Below are positions 17,601 to 24,513 of a stretch of DNA of 64,000 bases, piece after piece. The notes beneath the pieces are model-generated. The model had not been told where the DNA came from. It searched no databases and was given only the letters and a program-made list of their open reading frames with translations. Position numbers and translations under genes: made by a program. Numbering within the stretch: position 1 is the first letter of the stretch; every line of letters begins with the position of its first letter. The stretch comes from Lewinellaceae bacterium (GTDB lineage Bacteria > Bacteroidota > Bacteroidia > Chitinophagales > Saprospiraceae), in the NCBI GenBank assembly GCA_020636095.1, contig JACJYN010000003.1, positions 1,426,001 to 1,490,000 on the forward strand. The letters are read 5' to 3'.

Positions 17601-17837
17601 TTCCACTCCGGTAACGCCTTTGAGGTTCTCCTCGATCTTTTTGATAATGCCCTCCTCGATCTCTTCCGGAGAAGCGCCGGGGTAAACGATCTGGACCAAA
17701 ATGATACGGCTCTCCACCTCTGGGAAAAAGGTGGATTTCATATTCAAAACCCCTATTACTCCCATGATCAGGATGCCAAACATGATCAGGTTGGCGGCCA
17801 CCGGGTTTTTTATGAAGTAGTTGATAAAATTTCTCAT
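14634..17837 (-). CDS. RND-type efflux pump inner-membrane subunit
   Basis: A 1067-residue proton-driven pump of the AcrB/MexB superfamily (hydrophobe/amphiphile efflux). The layout is standard: TM1 near the N-terminus (VAANLIMFGILIMGVIGVLN), a porter domain beginning FFPEVESRIILVQIVYPGAS, TM2-6 with GILVDDGIVIGENIYQQYEE (motif A and the proton-relay acidic residues in TM4), a second porter domain, and TM8-12 with IGILVNDALVLVSTYNKLIE. A C-terminal stretch ends in a hydrophobic segment (VLFAVIAIAAVAAMWG). It is the third gene after MarR and the membrane fusion protein and lacks a linked TolC; the nearest is at 11964-13298. Substrates are unknown. Confidence 0.93.
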   Translation of the reverse strand: MRNFINYFIKNPVAANLIMFGILIMGVIGVLNMKSTFFPEVESRIILVQIVYPGASPEEIEEGIIKKIEENLKGVTGVERYTSVSRENSGTVTVEVFKGYKTDIILQDVKNAVDQISSFPVGMEPPVVFKQENLGFAINFAISGDVNLKTLKRYGRQVEDELLAMDGISKVSLSGFPEEEIEIAFRERDLRAYGLSFEQATRAVRTANVELTGGTIKGKDEELLVRARNKEYYAEGFRDIVVKTNADGSVVRLHQVATLTDKWADNPNRSFLNDEPSVVVNVQNTLEEDMITITDKVLAYIDDFNQKNEVVQATVIRDGSIILRQRIELLTKNGVLGFVIVVVLLAMFLHWRLAFWVALAIPTSFAGMFILASALGITINVISLFGMILVIGILVDDGIVIGENIYQQYEEGVPRLKAALDGTMEVLPAVFAAILTTVIAFSAFLFIDGRLGDFFSEMAVVVIFSLVFSLIEGVVILPTHVAHSKALSPGRSTNRVQEGLDKMMNWMRNTLYAPVLRFAMYNKFLTIAGMVGILAMTMGSIGGGIIQTTFFPVIERDDIGITLQMPAGTREHITADWLGHIEQAAWRANEKLSQRFFNGEKQAIQRIEKKIGPSTYAGTLSVNLLDGENRDSLKLRDVINAIREEAGPIPAAEVVSYGAQSTFGKPISISLVGEDYRQLQAATEQVKAEMKSLAELTDVVDNNQEGLREVNIQLKEKGRYLGLNLQDVVGQVRSGFFGSEVQRLQRGRDEVRVWVRYDVNDRSDITQLQNMRVRFTDGREFPLSEIAELAINRGVININHIDGKREIKIEADVSRDDVSVSDLTSSLRDNILPNILADYPSVSALFEGQNREQEKSAKSIQIVGAIVLALMFFVIALTFRSVGQTLTVFLLIPFGIIGVGWGHWLLGLPISLFSFLGIIALIGILVNDALVLVSTYNKLIEAGRPQMDAIFEAGTTRFRPIVLTSVTTFAGLAPLLLEKSLQAQFLIPMAIAVSFGLLATTVVILILLPVFLIVANRFKVYASYAWNGVKPDYEAVESALRRETGYEFLWYVLFAVIAIAAVAAMWG

Positions 17838-17926
17838 CAGGTTAGATTGTCTCGGTTGAGCTTTTGGTGCAAGCGTGAACCCCCCCCATATCCTTATACA
17901 CTTACACGCTTACACGTTTCCACAAG

Positions 17927-19102
17927 TTATTCCAAACTGCCAATTACTTTCTCTTCCCCATCCGCAGCAGACACTTCTTCCTCCTTGCCCGCCACCTTCA
18001 CTTTCATGCCATCGAAGGCGCCGGGGGGCATTTCCTTGAGGAGGGGGGTGCCGTCTTCAATACCGCGGACGATAGCGGCGTCCTCAGTTATCTTGACCAC
18101 CTGAACCTCCTGCAGTTGGAGGAAAGAATCCTGCACGACGAATACGGCTTTCTGGTTGACCAGCAGGTTTCGGGGGATTTTGAGCGCATTTTCAATACGG
18201 CTGGCCGTTACGGCGCCCCGCATGTACATATTTTCCCGCAGATCATTCCCGCTCAGGCTGACAAAGACTTTTATCGTCTGCGTGCCGGCATCGACCTGGT
18301 CACTGATCCGCTTGATGCGCCCCGCCCATTTTCCGGGAATGTCTTCGGAATAGAGTTCTACCGGGCTCCCCACCTGGATGTACTTCAGGTCTCTCAGCGC
18401 GGCGGTAGCTTCCAGTTCATAATTGTTGGTATTCATCAACTCGCCCAGTTTCTGGCCGGTTCGGACCACGGCGCCGGCATTGATGCTGGCTTGGGTGATT
18501 ACGCCGCTGAAGGGGGCGTAGAGCGTATATTTGCTGAGCCGTTCCTCCGTGCTTTTGATGCTGTAATACTGGCTGTAAAGGTTACGGGAGGCGATGAAGT
18601 ACTTCTCCTGCTCATTGATGGGCGCCGGGAAAGCCTGGATAGGCTCTTCCAGGTCAAATTGCCGGAGGTATTCCTGCCAGTGCCGAAAGCTCTCCGGGTA
18701 GTCGATCTTCAGGTCGGGCATGAGTTGGGTGATGGCGTTGAGCAGGTTGCTCTTTTGAGAAAGGAGGGATAAGCGGGCTTCTTCCGCATTGATCCGGATG
18801 AGTACCGAACCTTTGGGAAAATAGCTGCCTACCTTGAACGGCCGGGAGCTCTCTTCCAGCGCGCCCGACACTTCGGCGAACAGGTCGATCTTATCGAACG
18901 CCGTCAGGCTTCCCTGTATTTCCAGGGTGGTGGGAATATGAGTATTGCGCACCTGCATGGTGTCTACCTGGCGCACCTGGGCGGCAGCCACCTTTCGGGC
19001 CGGCGGCTCTTTTTGCTGGCTCAAAAACCGGCTGGCGGCAAAGGAGCCCAGGAGAATGACCAGCCCGGCAAAAATGCTGATCCGGCGTAAGTTTGTATTC
19101 AT
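17927..19102 (-). CDS. RND efflux membrane fusion protein (HlyD/AcrA family)
   Basis: A 391-residue periplasmic adaptor linking the RND pump to a TolC channel. It has an N-terminal anchor (ISIFAGLVILLGSFAAS), a biotinyl-lipoyl-like hammerhead (DKIDLFAEVSGALEESSRPF, then SYFPKGSVLIRIN), a helical hairpin (about residues 110-190), the second lipoyl half (YTLYAPFSGVITQASINAGA) and a beta-barrel domain. It starts 55 bases after the MarR stop and ends about 90 bases before the pump start. A GTTG-N6-CAAC palindrome lies between MarR and this gene, so expression is probably MarR-controlled. Confidence 0.92.
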   Translation of the reverse strand: MNTNLRRISIFAGLVILLGSFAASRFLSQQKEPPARKVAAAQVRQVDTMQVRNTHIPTTLEIQGSLTAFDKIDLFAEVSGALEESSRPFKVGSYFPKGSVLIRINAEEARLSLLSQKSNLLNAITQLMPDLKIDYPESFRHWQEYLRQFDLEEPIQAFPAPINEQEKYFIASRNLYSQYYSIKSTEERLSKYTLYAPFSGVITQASINAGAVVRTGQKLGELMNTNNYELEATAALRDLKYIQVGSPVELYSEDIPGKWAGRIKRISDQVDAGTQTIKVFVSLSGNDLRENMYMRGAVTASRIENALKIPRNLLVNQKAVFVVQDSFLQLQEVQVVKITEDAAIVRGIEDGTPLLKEMPPGAFDGMKVKVAGKEEEVSAADGEEKVIGSLE

Positions 19103-19144
19103 ATCCGAAATATTTCAGTGTTTTTGTAAAGTGCTATCATAATA

Positions 19145-19158
19145 GTTGCGACTTCAAC
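19145..19158. promoter_or_regulatory. Putative MarR operator 2 (GTTG-N6-CAAC)
   Basis: GTTG (19145-19148), six bases, CAAC (19155-19158). The symmetry extends to AATAGTTG/CAACTATT (19141-19162), a perfect 8-bp inverted repeat. It overlaps the MarR stop codon and lies about 45 bases upstream of the membrane fusion protein start, where it could repress that gene. It has the same half-sites and spacing as 19609-19622. Confidence 0.55.
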
Positions 19159-19601
19159 TATTGGTTTAGTTTGTGATAAATGTGCTCCAACACCCTTTTG
19201 CAGGCTTCCAGGTCTTGCTGCTCAACGTTCTCTAAAACTTCCTTCATAACCGATTCGGCATGGGGCCAGATCTGCTGATGTAATTTTTTGCCTTTATGGG
19301 TGAGGTAGATATGCTTATTGCGCTTATCATTGGAATCCGGGACCCGGACGACGATGTTCTCTGCTTCCAGGTGGTCCAGCGCTCTGGCAATGGTAGCCTT
19401 ATCTTTAATGATGGAAACGGCGAGGTCCTGCTGCCGAAGGCCGTCCTTGGCCCACAATTCTACCAGGATGCCCATGTGGTGAGGCATCAACCCCAGCCTT
19501 TCCATACCCGAGCGCAGGCGAATCTCGTTGGCCAGCAAGCGGCCAACCCGGTTGGTGAGAAACACCAGGGAGTTGAGCGGATTGAATTGTACTTTGTTCA
19601 T
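19158..19601 (-). CDS. MarR-family transcriptional regulator
   Basis: A 147-residue winged-helix repressor. Dimerisation helices at both ends surround the DNA-binding domain: helix-turn-helix GLRQQDLAVSIIKDKATIAR, recognition helix continuing into ALDHLEAENIVVRVPDSNDK, and the wing RNKHIYLTHKGKKL. The start at 19601 (MNKVQFNPL) is preferred over the ATG at 19625 because a putative operator (19609-19622) lies between them. It heads the operon with the membrane fusion protein and RND pump and most likely represses all three, released by a pump substrate; the ligand is unknown. Confidence 0.9.
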   Translation of the reverse strand: MNKVQFNPLNSLVFLTNRVGRLLANEIRLRSGMERLGLMPHHMGILVELWAKDGLRQQDLAVSIIKDKATIARALDHLEAENIVVRVPDSNDKRNKHIYLTHKGKKLHQQIWPHAESVMKEVLENVEQQDLEACKRVLEHIYHKLNQ

Positions 19602-19608
19602 TGATAAC

Positions 19609-19622
19609 GTTGCATACGCAAC
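19609..19622. promoter_or_regulatory. Putative MarR operator 1 (GTTG-N6-CAAC)
   Basis: GTTGCATACGCAAC, a perfect 5-bp inverted repeat (GTTGC/GCAAC) lying 7 bases upstream of the MarR start codon. It shares half-sites and spacing with 19145-19158. Binding here would give autoregulation. Confidence 0.55.
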
Positions 19623-19680
19623 CATTAACGCCTCTTGTCCGGGTTGGTTTAAAAAAAGTAGAAAAAATGATAAAAAAGGG

Positions 19681-19835
19681 GTAACTATCCAGCATTTCGC
19701 TTTTAGCGGTTCGCTATTCGCAGTACTATGCTCCTAATTGCAGGAATCTAAGCTTAAGGAACCGGTTCTTTACTCTAAATCCGGGATTTGAGGCAAGTTT
19801 TAGCGAACGGCGAATTGCGAGCTGCGAATAGTTTC
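19681..19835. mobile_element. Miniature element F with 8-bp target duplication and word-built arms
   Basis: 155 bp flanked by AAAAAGGG on both sides (19673-19680 and 19836-19843). The left end GTAACTATCCAG and right end (reverse complement GAAACTATTCGC) are imperfect terminal repeats of the GTAACTATT type. The arms are made of heptamers: TTCGCTT, TTCGCTA and TTCGCAG on the left, GCGAACG, GCGAATT, GCGAGCT and GCGAATA on the right. The centre is shared with the element at 10364-10664. No transposase gene; it would move by a transposase supplied in trans. Confidence 0.75.
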
Positions 19836-19850
19836 AAAAAGGGAAAATGA

Positions 19851-19878
19851 AAAAACCGCTCCCGATGGGAACGGCTTG
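19851..19878 (-). terminator. Rho-independent terminator
   Basis: Read on the minus strand: AGCCGTTCCC, loop ATC, GGGAGCGGTT, followed by a T-run. It lies about 115 bases downstream of the gene ending at 19995 and would end its transcription. Confidence 0.65.
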
Positions 19879-19994
19879 AAGGATGAGTCTTATGTCCATA
19901 TTATGGAGAAACGAAGTTTTCTCGCCGGAACGATGGAAACAACGTAACGTATCAATTGAAAGCTGAGGCCGCTTCGTACGTTTTCAGAACGGTA

Positions 19995-20291
19995 TTAATT
20001 CAGTGAGAATTGCATCACCGAATCAGCGGCGTTATGGAACATCAATTCGGAAATACGGGGTATCATATAGTTGCTCAACGGCATCTGAGCAATATTTTCC
20101 ATTACGTCAAATTCTGACTCCGCCAGCATGACGGCCCAAAGCTTCGAGCGGTCTATCGATAGGGAATAGGATTTGATGGATCCCTCCACCAGCATAGTAT
20201 TGATCACATAACGCTGCTTGGGGATCAGGGCCAAAAATTCCTCGGTGAGGTTTTCCGGGAGGTCAAATTCTACCATGAATGCTTTCTTCAT
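19995..20291 (-). CDS. Small ferredoxin-like-fold protein, muconolactone isomerase-like
   Basis: A 98-residue cytosolic protein. The pattern MKKAFMVEFDLPENLTEEFL, IPKQRYVINTMLVEGSIKSY, SLSIDRSKLWAVMLAESEFD and ENIAQMPLSNYM is that of the dimeric alpha-beta barrel (muconolactone delta-isomerase or YciI-like) fold: strand, helix, two strands, helix, strand. Similar small proteins occur widely in Bacteroidota without a known reaction. It is monocistronic, with its own terminator downstream (19851-19878). The function is unknown; enzymatic isomerase activity should not be assumed. Confidence 0.75.
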   Translation of the reverse strand: MKKAFMVEFDLPENLTEEFLALIPKQRYVINTMLVEGSIKSYSLSIDRSKLWAVMLAESEFDVMENIAQMPLSNYMIPRISELMFHNAADSVMQFSLN

Positions 20292-20372
20292 TGGTGCTTC
20301 TTTTTGTGTTTTCTACCTTATACAATGTCTTCAATGGCGAATAGGTTGTGTTTTCCCTGTTAAGGGAAGCTT

Positions 20373-20446
20373 AAGGAAGTGGGAAGTGGGAAGGCGGAAG
20401 TGGGGGCTTCCGCTTTCCCACTTCCGCTTTCCGACTTCGCCTTACT
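20373..20446. repeat. GGAAGTG-word hairpin
   Basis: Words GAAGTGG, GAAGTGG, GAAGGCG, GAAGTGG on the left pair with CTTCCGC, TTTCCCA, CTTCCGC, TTTCCGA, CTTCGCC on the right. The right end reaches into the pirin stop codon (20442-20444), so the element may both terminate transcription and have supplied the stop. Confidence 0.6.
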
Positions 20447-21305
20447 CAATATAAACCCCCATTTTCCCCATCTGGTAATCCCGCATAGCTTCCATGATCT
20501 CGGTTTGGGTGTTCATCACGTAGGGGCCCCATTGGGCGAGGGGCTCGCCGATGGGCGCCCCGCCGAGGATGAGCACCTGGCTGTCGGCCTTAGCCCGCAG
20601 GGAGAAGCCCTCTCCATCGTTTCTGAAGTGGAGCATGGTTTCGCTTTCGTAGGAGAAGTTTTCGTTCAGTTGTACTTCTCCGTGCAGGATGTAGAGCAGG
20701 GCGTTGAAATGCCCGGGTATTTCCACTTCGGCAGATCCACCGGAGCTCAATGTTGCCTGTAGGGCCAGTATCGGTGTGAAGGTGCGGGCCGGGCCCTGCT
20801 TACCTTTGTAAGCGCCAGCCACCAGGCGCAGGTTCACCTTGCCATCGTCTTCCACGATCTCCGGGATGAGGGCCGCTTTGATGTCCTGATAAGCAGGCTG
20901 GGCCATTTTGTCTTTTTTAGGAAGGTTGATCCACAGTTGGATGCCTTCCATGACGCCCCCCTTGTCCAGAAATTCCCCGGAGGCCCGTTCGCTGTGGATA
21001 ATACCGCGTCCGGCGGTCATCCACTGTACGTCCCCGCCCTGGAGGATGCCCTCATTGCCCCGGCTGTCTTTATGGCGGATGCCGCCGCTGTACAGGAAGG
21101 TCACCGGCTCGAAGCCGCGGTGTGGGTGCGGGCCCACTCCAAGCGGGTCGCTTCCCGGCCCTACCCGGGTGGGGCCAAAGTGGTGGAGTAGCAGGAAAGG
21201 GTCGACCTGCTCTACCTTCATGGTAGGCAGGGGTTGCTTTACCTTCGTGCCTCCCATATCCAAATGTTCGCTCCTGGTTATCTGTGCGACTGTTCTCTTC
21301 TTCAT
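20442..21305 (-). CDS. Pirin family protein
   Basis: A 287-residue bicupin of the pirin family. The metal-binding cupin motif is HPHRGFEPVTFLYSG (about residues 59-73; metal-binding histidines) with later ligands in WMTAGRGIIHSERAS (His and Glu). The second cupin carries the C-terminal YILHGEVQLNE region. Bacterial pirins include quercetin 2,3-dioxygenases and redox-sensing regulators, so the role is open. A G10 tract (21403-21412) and the 12-bp palindrome ATAGGCGCCTAT (21375-21386) lie upstream of its start and may affect expression. Its stop codon overlaps a word hairpin. Confidence 0.9.
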   Translation of the reverse strand: MKKRTVAQITRSEHLDMGGTKVKQPLPTMKVEQVDPFLLLHHFGPTRVGPGSDPLGVGPHPHRGFEPVTFLYSGGIRHKDSRGNEGILQGGDVQWMTAGRGIIHSERASGEFLDKGGVMEGIQLWINLPKKDKMAQPAYQDIKAALIPEIVEDDGKVNLRLVAGAYKGKQGPARTFTPILALQATLSSGGSAEVEIPGHFNALLYILHGEVQLNENFSYESETMLHFRNDGEGFSLRAKADSQVLILGGAPIGEPLAQWGPYVMNTQTEIMEAMRDYQMGKMGVYIE

Positions 21306-21534
21306 GGTTACTGATTTTTGAGGAATCGCCTCATTAGTGTTTGAACGTTAATTCAACTTCAATAAGCGTACCATATAGGCGCCTATGCCAGTTTGGCAGG
21401 AAGGGGGGGGGGCAAAATATTCTTCGCCGTCGATACTTTCCGGAGCAGCCTCAATAGTGTATGCATAAGTGCTTGGGCAAAAACAATTCAGCCATTTAAC
21501 GTGCCTACTTTAGGCCTTATGATATAGTCACTTC

Positions 21535-21978
21535 CTACCCCTCAAATCCCACTTTCCGGTGGGATCCATCGCAAAAGGGCTTATTACCGGAAGCGCCGCA
21601 ACGGCAGAAGGCGGTCTTCGTTTCCTTCCGGGTGAGGTTTCCATCCGGATGTTTTATCGTGATTTGTCCGTGGACGAGGAGCGGCCCGTTGGGCGTCACT
21701 TCCACCATGCGTTCTTCTCCGCCGGTGAGAGATGCTTCGGAAGCCGGGCCTTGCTCATTAAAGTAATAGGACAGCGCCCCGGACGGGCATTTTTTCACCT
21801 GCTCGACGATTTGGGGGCTGGAGGCTCCAAGGGCATTGATCCAGGGCCGGGCCTTTGGGTCGAACACTTTGGGCAGCCCGTGGAAGCAACGTTCGGAATG
21901 AATACAGACATTGGGCTTCCACACAATGGTCACCTCCCCGTTGGAGTACTCTTTTGTGATGTCTTTCTTTTCGTTCAT
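21535..21978 (-). CDS. Iron-sulfur protein: mono-cluster domain plus CDGSH domain
   Basis: A 147-residue protein from MNEKKDITKEYSNG (start 21978). The N-terminal half has the ferredoxin-like mono-cluster pattern CIHSERCFHGLP then VKKCPSGAL, seen in YjdI-type proteins. The C-terminal half ends in the CDGSH zinc-finger-like iron-sulfur motif CRCGASGNKPFCDGSH (three Cys and one His bind a 2Fe-2S cluster). This two-domain arrangement is recurrent in bacteria and is taken to be an electron-transfer or redox-sensing protein. An upstream ATG at 22005 is possible but adds residues of no clear value. A 123-bp element (22038-22160) sits upstream. Confidence 0.85.
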   Translation of the reverse strand: MNEKKDITKEYSNGEVTIVWKPNVCIHSERCFHGLPKVFDPKARPWINALGASSPQIVEQVKKCPSGALSYYFNEQGPASEASLTGGEERMVEVTPNGPLLVHGQITIKHPDGNLTRKETKTAFCRCGASGNKPFCDGSHRKVGFEG

Positions 21979-22037
21979 AAGGTATAGGTTTTGATTCTTA
22001 GACATATAAAACCATTGGAATAAACCATAGTTCATTC

Positions 22038-22160
22038 GTACCTATTTGGGTATTATGGTATTTCGGCATTATGGTTTTGGGGCCAGGCAGTGGCAGAACC
22101 TCTGTGAGCCTCCGGCCGCAATACCGGGGCGCCCTAAAACCGAAATACCTAAATAGTTAC
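22038..22160. mobile_element. Miniature element E1 with 8-bp target duplication
   Basis: 123 bp flanked by GTTCATTC (22030-22037 and 22161-22168). The ends are GTACCTATTTGGGTATT and, reversed, GTAACTATTTAGGTATTTCG. A second copy of equal length is at 22339-22461. No coding capacity. Confidence 0.8.
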
Positions 22161-22338
22161 GTTCATTCAAAAAACAAACCGGAAAGGAGGCAACCATACC
22201 ACCGTTGGGTTCGTTTTAAACAAAAAAGTGAAAAAAAGTAGAAAATTGATGAAATTTGGTGCAGAATAGGAAGACTTGTACCAACATACAATAATTTGTG
22301 GATGCTTAAAACGTTAGGGGTGAATAAAGAATATTCAT

Positions 22339-22461
22339 GTACGGCTTTAGGTATTATGGTATTTCGGCATTAGGGTTTTGTGGCCAGGCAGTGGCAGAGC
22401 CTCTGTGAGCCTCCGGCCGCAATATCGGGACACCCTAAAACCGAAATACCTAAATAGTTAC
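22339..22461. mobile_element. Miniature element E2, interrupted at its end by M1
   Basis: A second 123-bp copy of E, mostly identical to E1 in the centre (GGCCAGGCAGTGGCAGAGCC). Its terminal ATAGTTAC was the target of the M1 insertion at 22462 and is repeated after M1. Its own target duplication is not visible. Confidence 0.75.
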
Positions 22462-22612
22462 GTTACTATTTAGCATAAGGCTATGGATGCCTCTGGTGCG
22501 AAATTTTGTAAGCAAACCTTCCCCTTTCAAGGGGAATGAGAAGGGGTTCCGGCAAAAAAAGCCTACAAAATTTCGCGCCAGGGGTTAAATCACCATGATG
22601 CTGAATAGTTAC
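22462..22612. mobile_element. Miniature element M1, inserted into the end of E2
   Basis: 151 bp with ends GTTACTATTTAGCAT and ATGCTGAATAGTTAC, flanked by ATAGTTAC (22454-22461 and 22613-22620). The inner palindrome CTTCCCCTTTCAAGGGGAAT and the AAAATTTTGTA/TACAAAATTT pair are shared with the copies at 37025 and 56981. Confidence 0.85.
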
Positions 22613-22684
22613 ATAGTTACACTTAATACTTATTAGAAACAGGTTACCCCGAATATCCCTAAACTGTAAAACACTATATTAATC

Positions 22685-24445
22685 ATGAAGAAATTACTGC
22701 CACTCTTGGCGCTACTGGCGCTGCTCGCTACGGCTGGCGTAGCACAAAACCAGCTGTACTATACGGTTCAGGTGGGGACCTTTATCGATGCCAAACCGGG
22801 AGACTTCAAGTCTTTGCAGTCCGTCGCTTTTGTTCATGCCAGGGATTTGGGCAACAACCTTCGGGAAGTTTTCGTCGGGGGATACCCCAGCCGGGAGGAA
22901 GCGGAAAAGGCGGCGGCGGATGTCCGCGCCAAAGGATACGCCAATGCCTTCGTCCAGGAACGGCTGCTCTCCACGGGGCAAACCGTCAACGTGGTTCAAA
23001 TGGCTACCCGCCGGGTGGACAAAGGGATCGAATGGGAGGAATTCATGAAGGCCGGAGATTTGTACGGCATCCTGAGCGGCAATCTTATTAAGATCGTGAC
23101 GGGCCCTTACAGCAGCCTGGACGCCGCCAAGGCTGATCAGGACAGAATCCGCAAACTGGGCTATAAGGATGCCTTTGCCAAGACGGCCAATAGCGTCTAC
23201 CTCCATCGGCTGACCGAATTTGAAACCGGGGTGAAGCAAGATCTCATCCCTATTTCTTTCCAGGAATCCGGTGGGCGCATCAATACCGCACCCGTCGAAC
23301 CACAAGTGCAGGACTACAACGTTCTGATTGCCCGGTCGCCAACTGCCGCCGGAACGGATTATACCTACGGGGGCGCCGCGCCCGTCGATTACAATTATTA
23401 CCCGGGAGCTGTAGCTGCGCCCACGATGACAGCGCGCGCCGCCGCGCCGAGCCTGCCCAATATTCGGGCGGATGTCAAACGTACATCAGTGGTGAGCCTG
23501 CAAACGGTGTTGAAAGCCGAAAATGCGTACACCTCAACGATCGATGGCTACTATGGAAATGGTACGGCCAGCGCTTACCAGGCGGAGATGAAAAAAGACC
23601 GGACCCTGCGCAAATACCAGGCCCTGGCGGAATCTATGGCCCTTCCCGGCAGCTCGTCTTCCGATAGTGAACTCCAGCGGGCCGTCAATGAGCTGGGCGC
23701 TAACCCTGCCGCGGCCAACCGCCTGGAGCAGTCCAACAACCCAATGGCCATGGCTTACCGGGCTTACATAATCTTTGCCAGCTACGGCCCCAGCCCTGAT
23801 GTGAACCGATTGATGAATACCGCTATTCGCGCCGCTTTTTCCGGGCGTATGGTGGCCAACCTGCCTTTCGACCCCAATGCTACCTATGCCTATCAGGACC
23901 TGAGCCAGCTGGTATTGCATCTTTATTACATGCACTGTGGTTCCGGCACGGATGTTTCTGCTCCCTGCTGGCTCGCCGAACGCTACCCTCAGGAGGCGTC
24001 TATGGCTTACCAGGCGTGTGGCCGGGTGCCCAACGGCAACCTTCAGGTGCAGAACTGCGGCCAGTTTGAAAGCTGGCCAGAGGTCAGTTTGCTGGTGGCT
24101 ATTGCTTCCGACCTGAATACGGAGGACCAGTTCAACCAGCAACGGCTCTCCCAGGCCGCTACAGAACGCTCCCGGCTCTACTCGGCGCCTTCCGCACTGA
24201 ATAGCTCAGAAGCCAAGGCGGTGGAGGCCTGGAATAGCAACCTCCTGCGCGGTATCGACGGCTGGGCAGTGCAGGACCCCCTCCACCGGGAGATTGTGAC
24301 GGCATTTAAAGTGGCGTATTTCCAGGCTCAAATCCGGCTGGAAGACCATTTTATGAACAAAGGATATAAAGTAGATCAGGCCCGCGGGCTCGCGCTCGCA
24401 ACGCTGCACACGTTGGTAGCTTACCACTTGCAGCGGTTTGTGTAG
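22685..24445 (+). CDS. SPOR-domain protein with peptidoglycan-binding-like middle domain
   Basis: A 586-residue exported protein with signal peptide MKKLLPLLALLALLATAGVA. Two SPOR-like modules follow: one with YYTVQVGTFIDAKPGD, REVFVGGYPSREEAEKAAAD and KGYANAFV (about 24-92), and a second with IKIVTGPYSSLDAAKADQDR and LGYKDAFA (about 130-170). SPOR domains bind denuded peptidoglycan. After a Pro/Ala-rich linker, SLQTVLKAENAYTSTIDGYY resembles a PGRP-type peptidoglycan-binding fold (about 270-310). The remaining helical region has several cysteines and no recognised domain. A cell-wall or division-site function is inferred. Confidence 0.85.
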   Translation: MKKLLPLLALLALLATAGVAQNQLYYTVQVGTFIDAKPGDFKSLQSVAFVHARDLGNNLREVFVGGYPSREEAEKAAADVRAKGYANAFVQERLLSTGQTVNVVQMATRRVDKGIEWEEFMKAGDLYGILSGNLIKIVTGPYSSLDAAKADQDRIRKLGYKDAFAKTANSVYLHRLTEFETGVKQDLIPISFQESGGRINTAPVEPQVQDYNVLIARSPTAAGTDYTYGGAAPVDYNYYPGAVAAPTMTARAAAPSLPNIRADVKRTSVVSLQTVLKAENAYTSTIDGYYGNGTASAYQAEMKKDRTLRKYQALAESMALPGSSSSDSELQRAVNELGANPAAANRLEQSNNPMAMAYRAYIIFASYGPSPDVNRLMNTAIRAAFSGRMVANLPFDPNATYAYQDLSQLVLHLYYMHCGSGTDVSAPCWLAERYPQEASMAYQACGRVPNGNLQVQNCGQFESWPEVSLLVAIASDLNTEDQFNQQRLSQAATERSRLYSAPSALNSSEAKAVEAWNSNLLRGIDGWAVQDPLHREIVTAFKVAYFQAQIRLEDHFMNKGYKVDQARGLALATLHTLVAYHLQRFV

Positions 24446-24513
24446 GATAGGGAAGCGTTGGTTGTTGTTAGTTGTTAAGGAGCTACCGGTTTCCAATCAA
24501 CCAACAACAAAAC

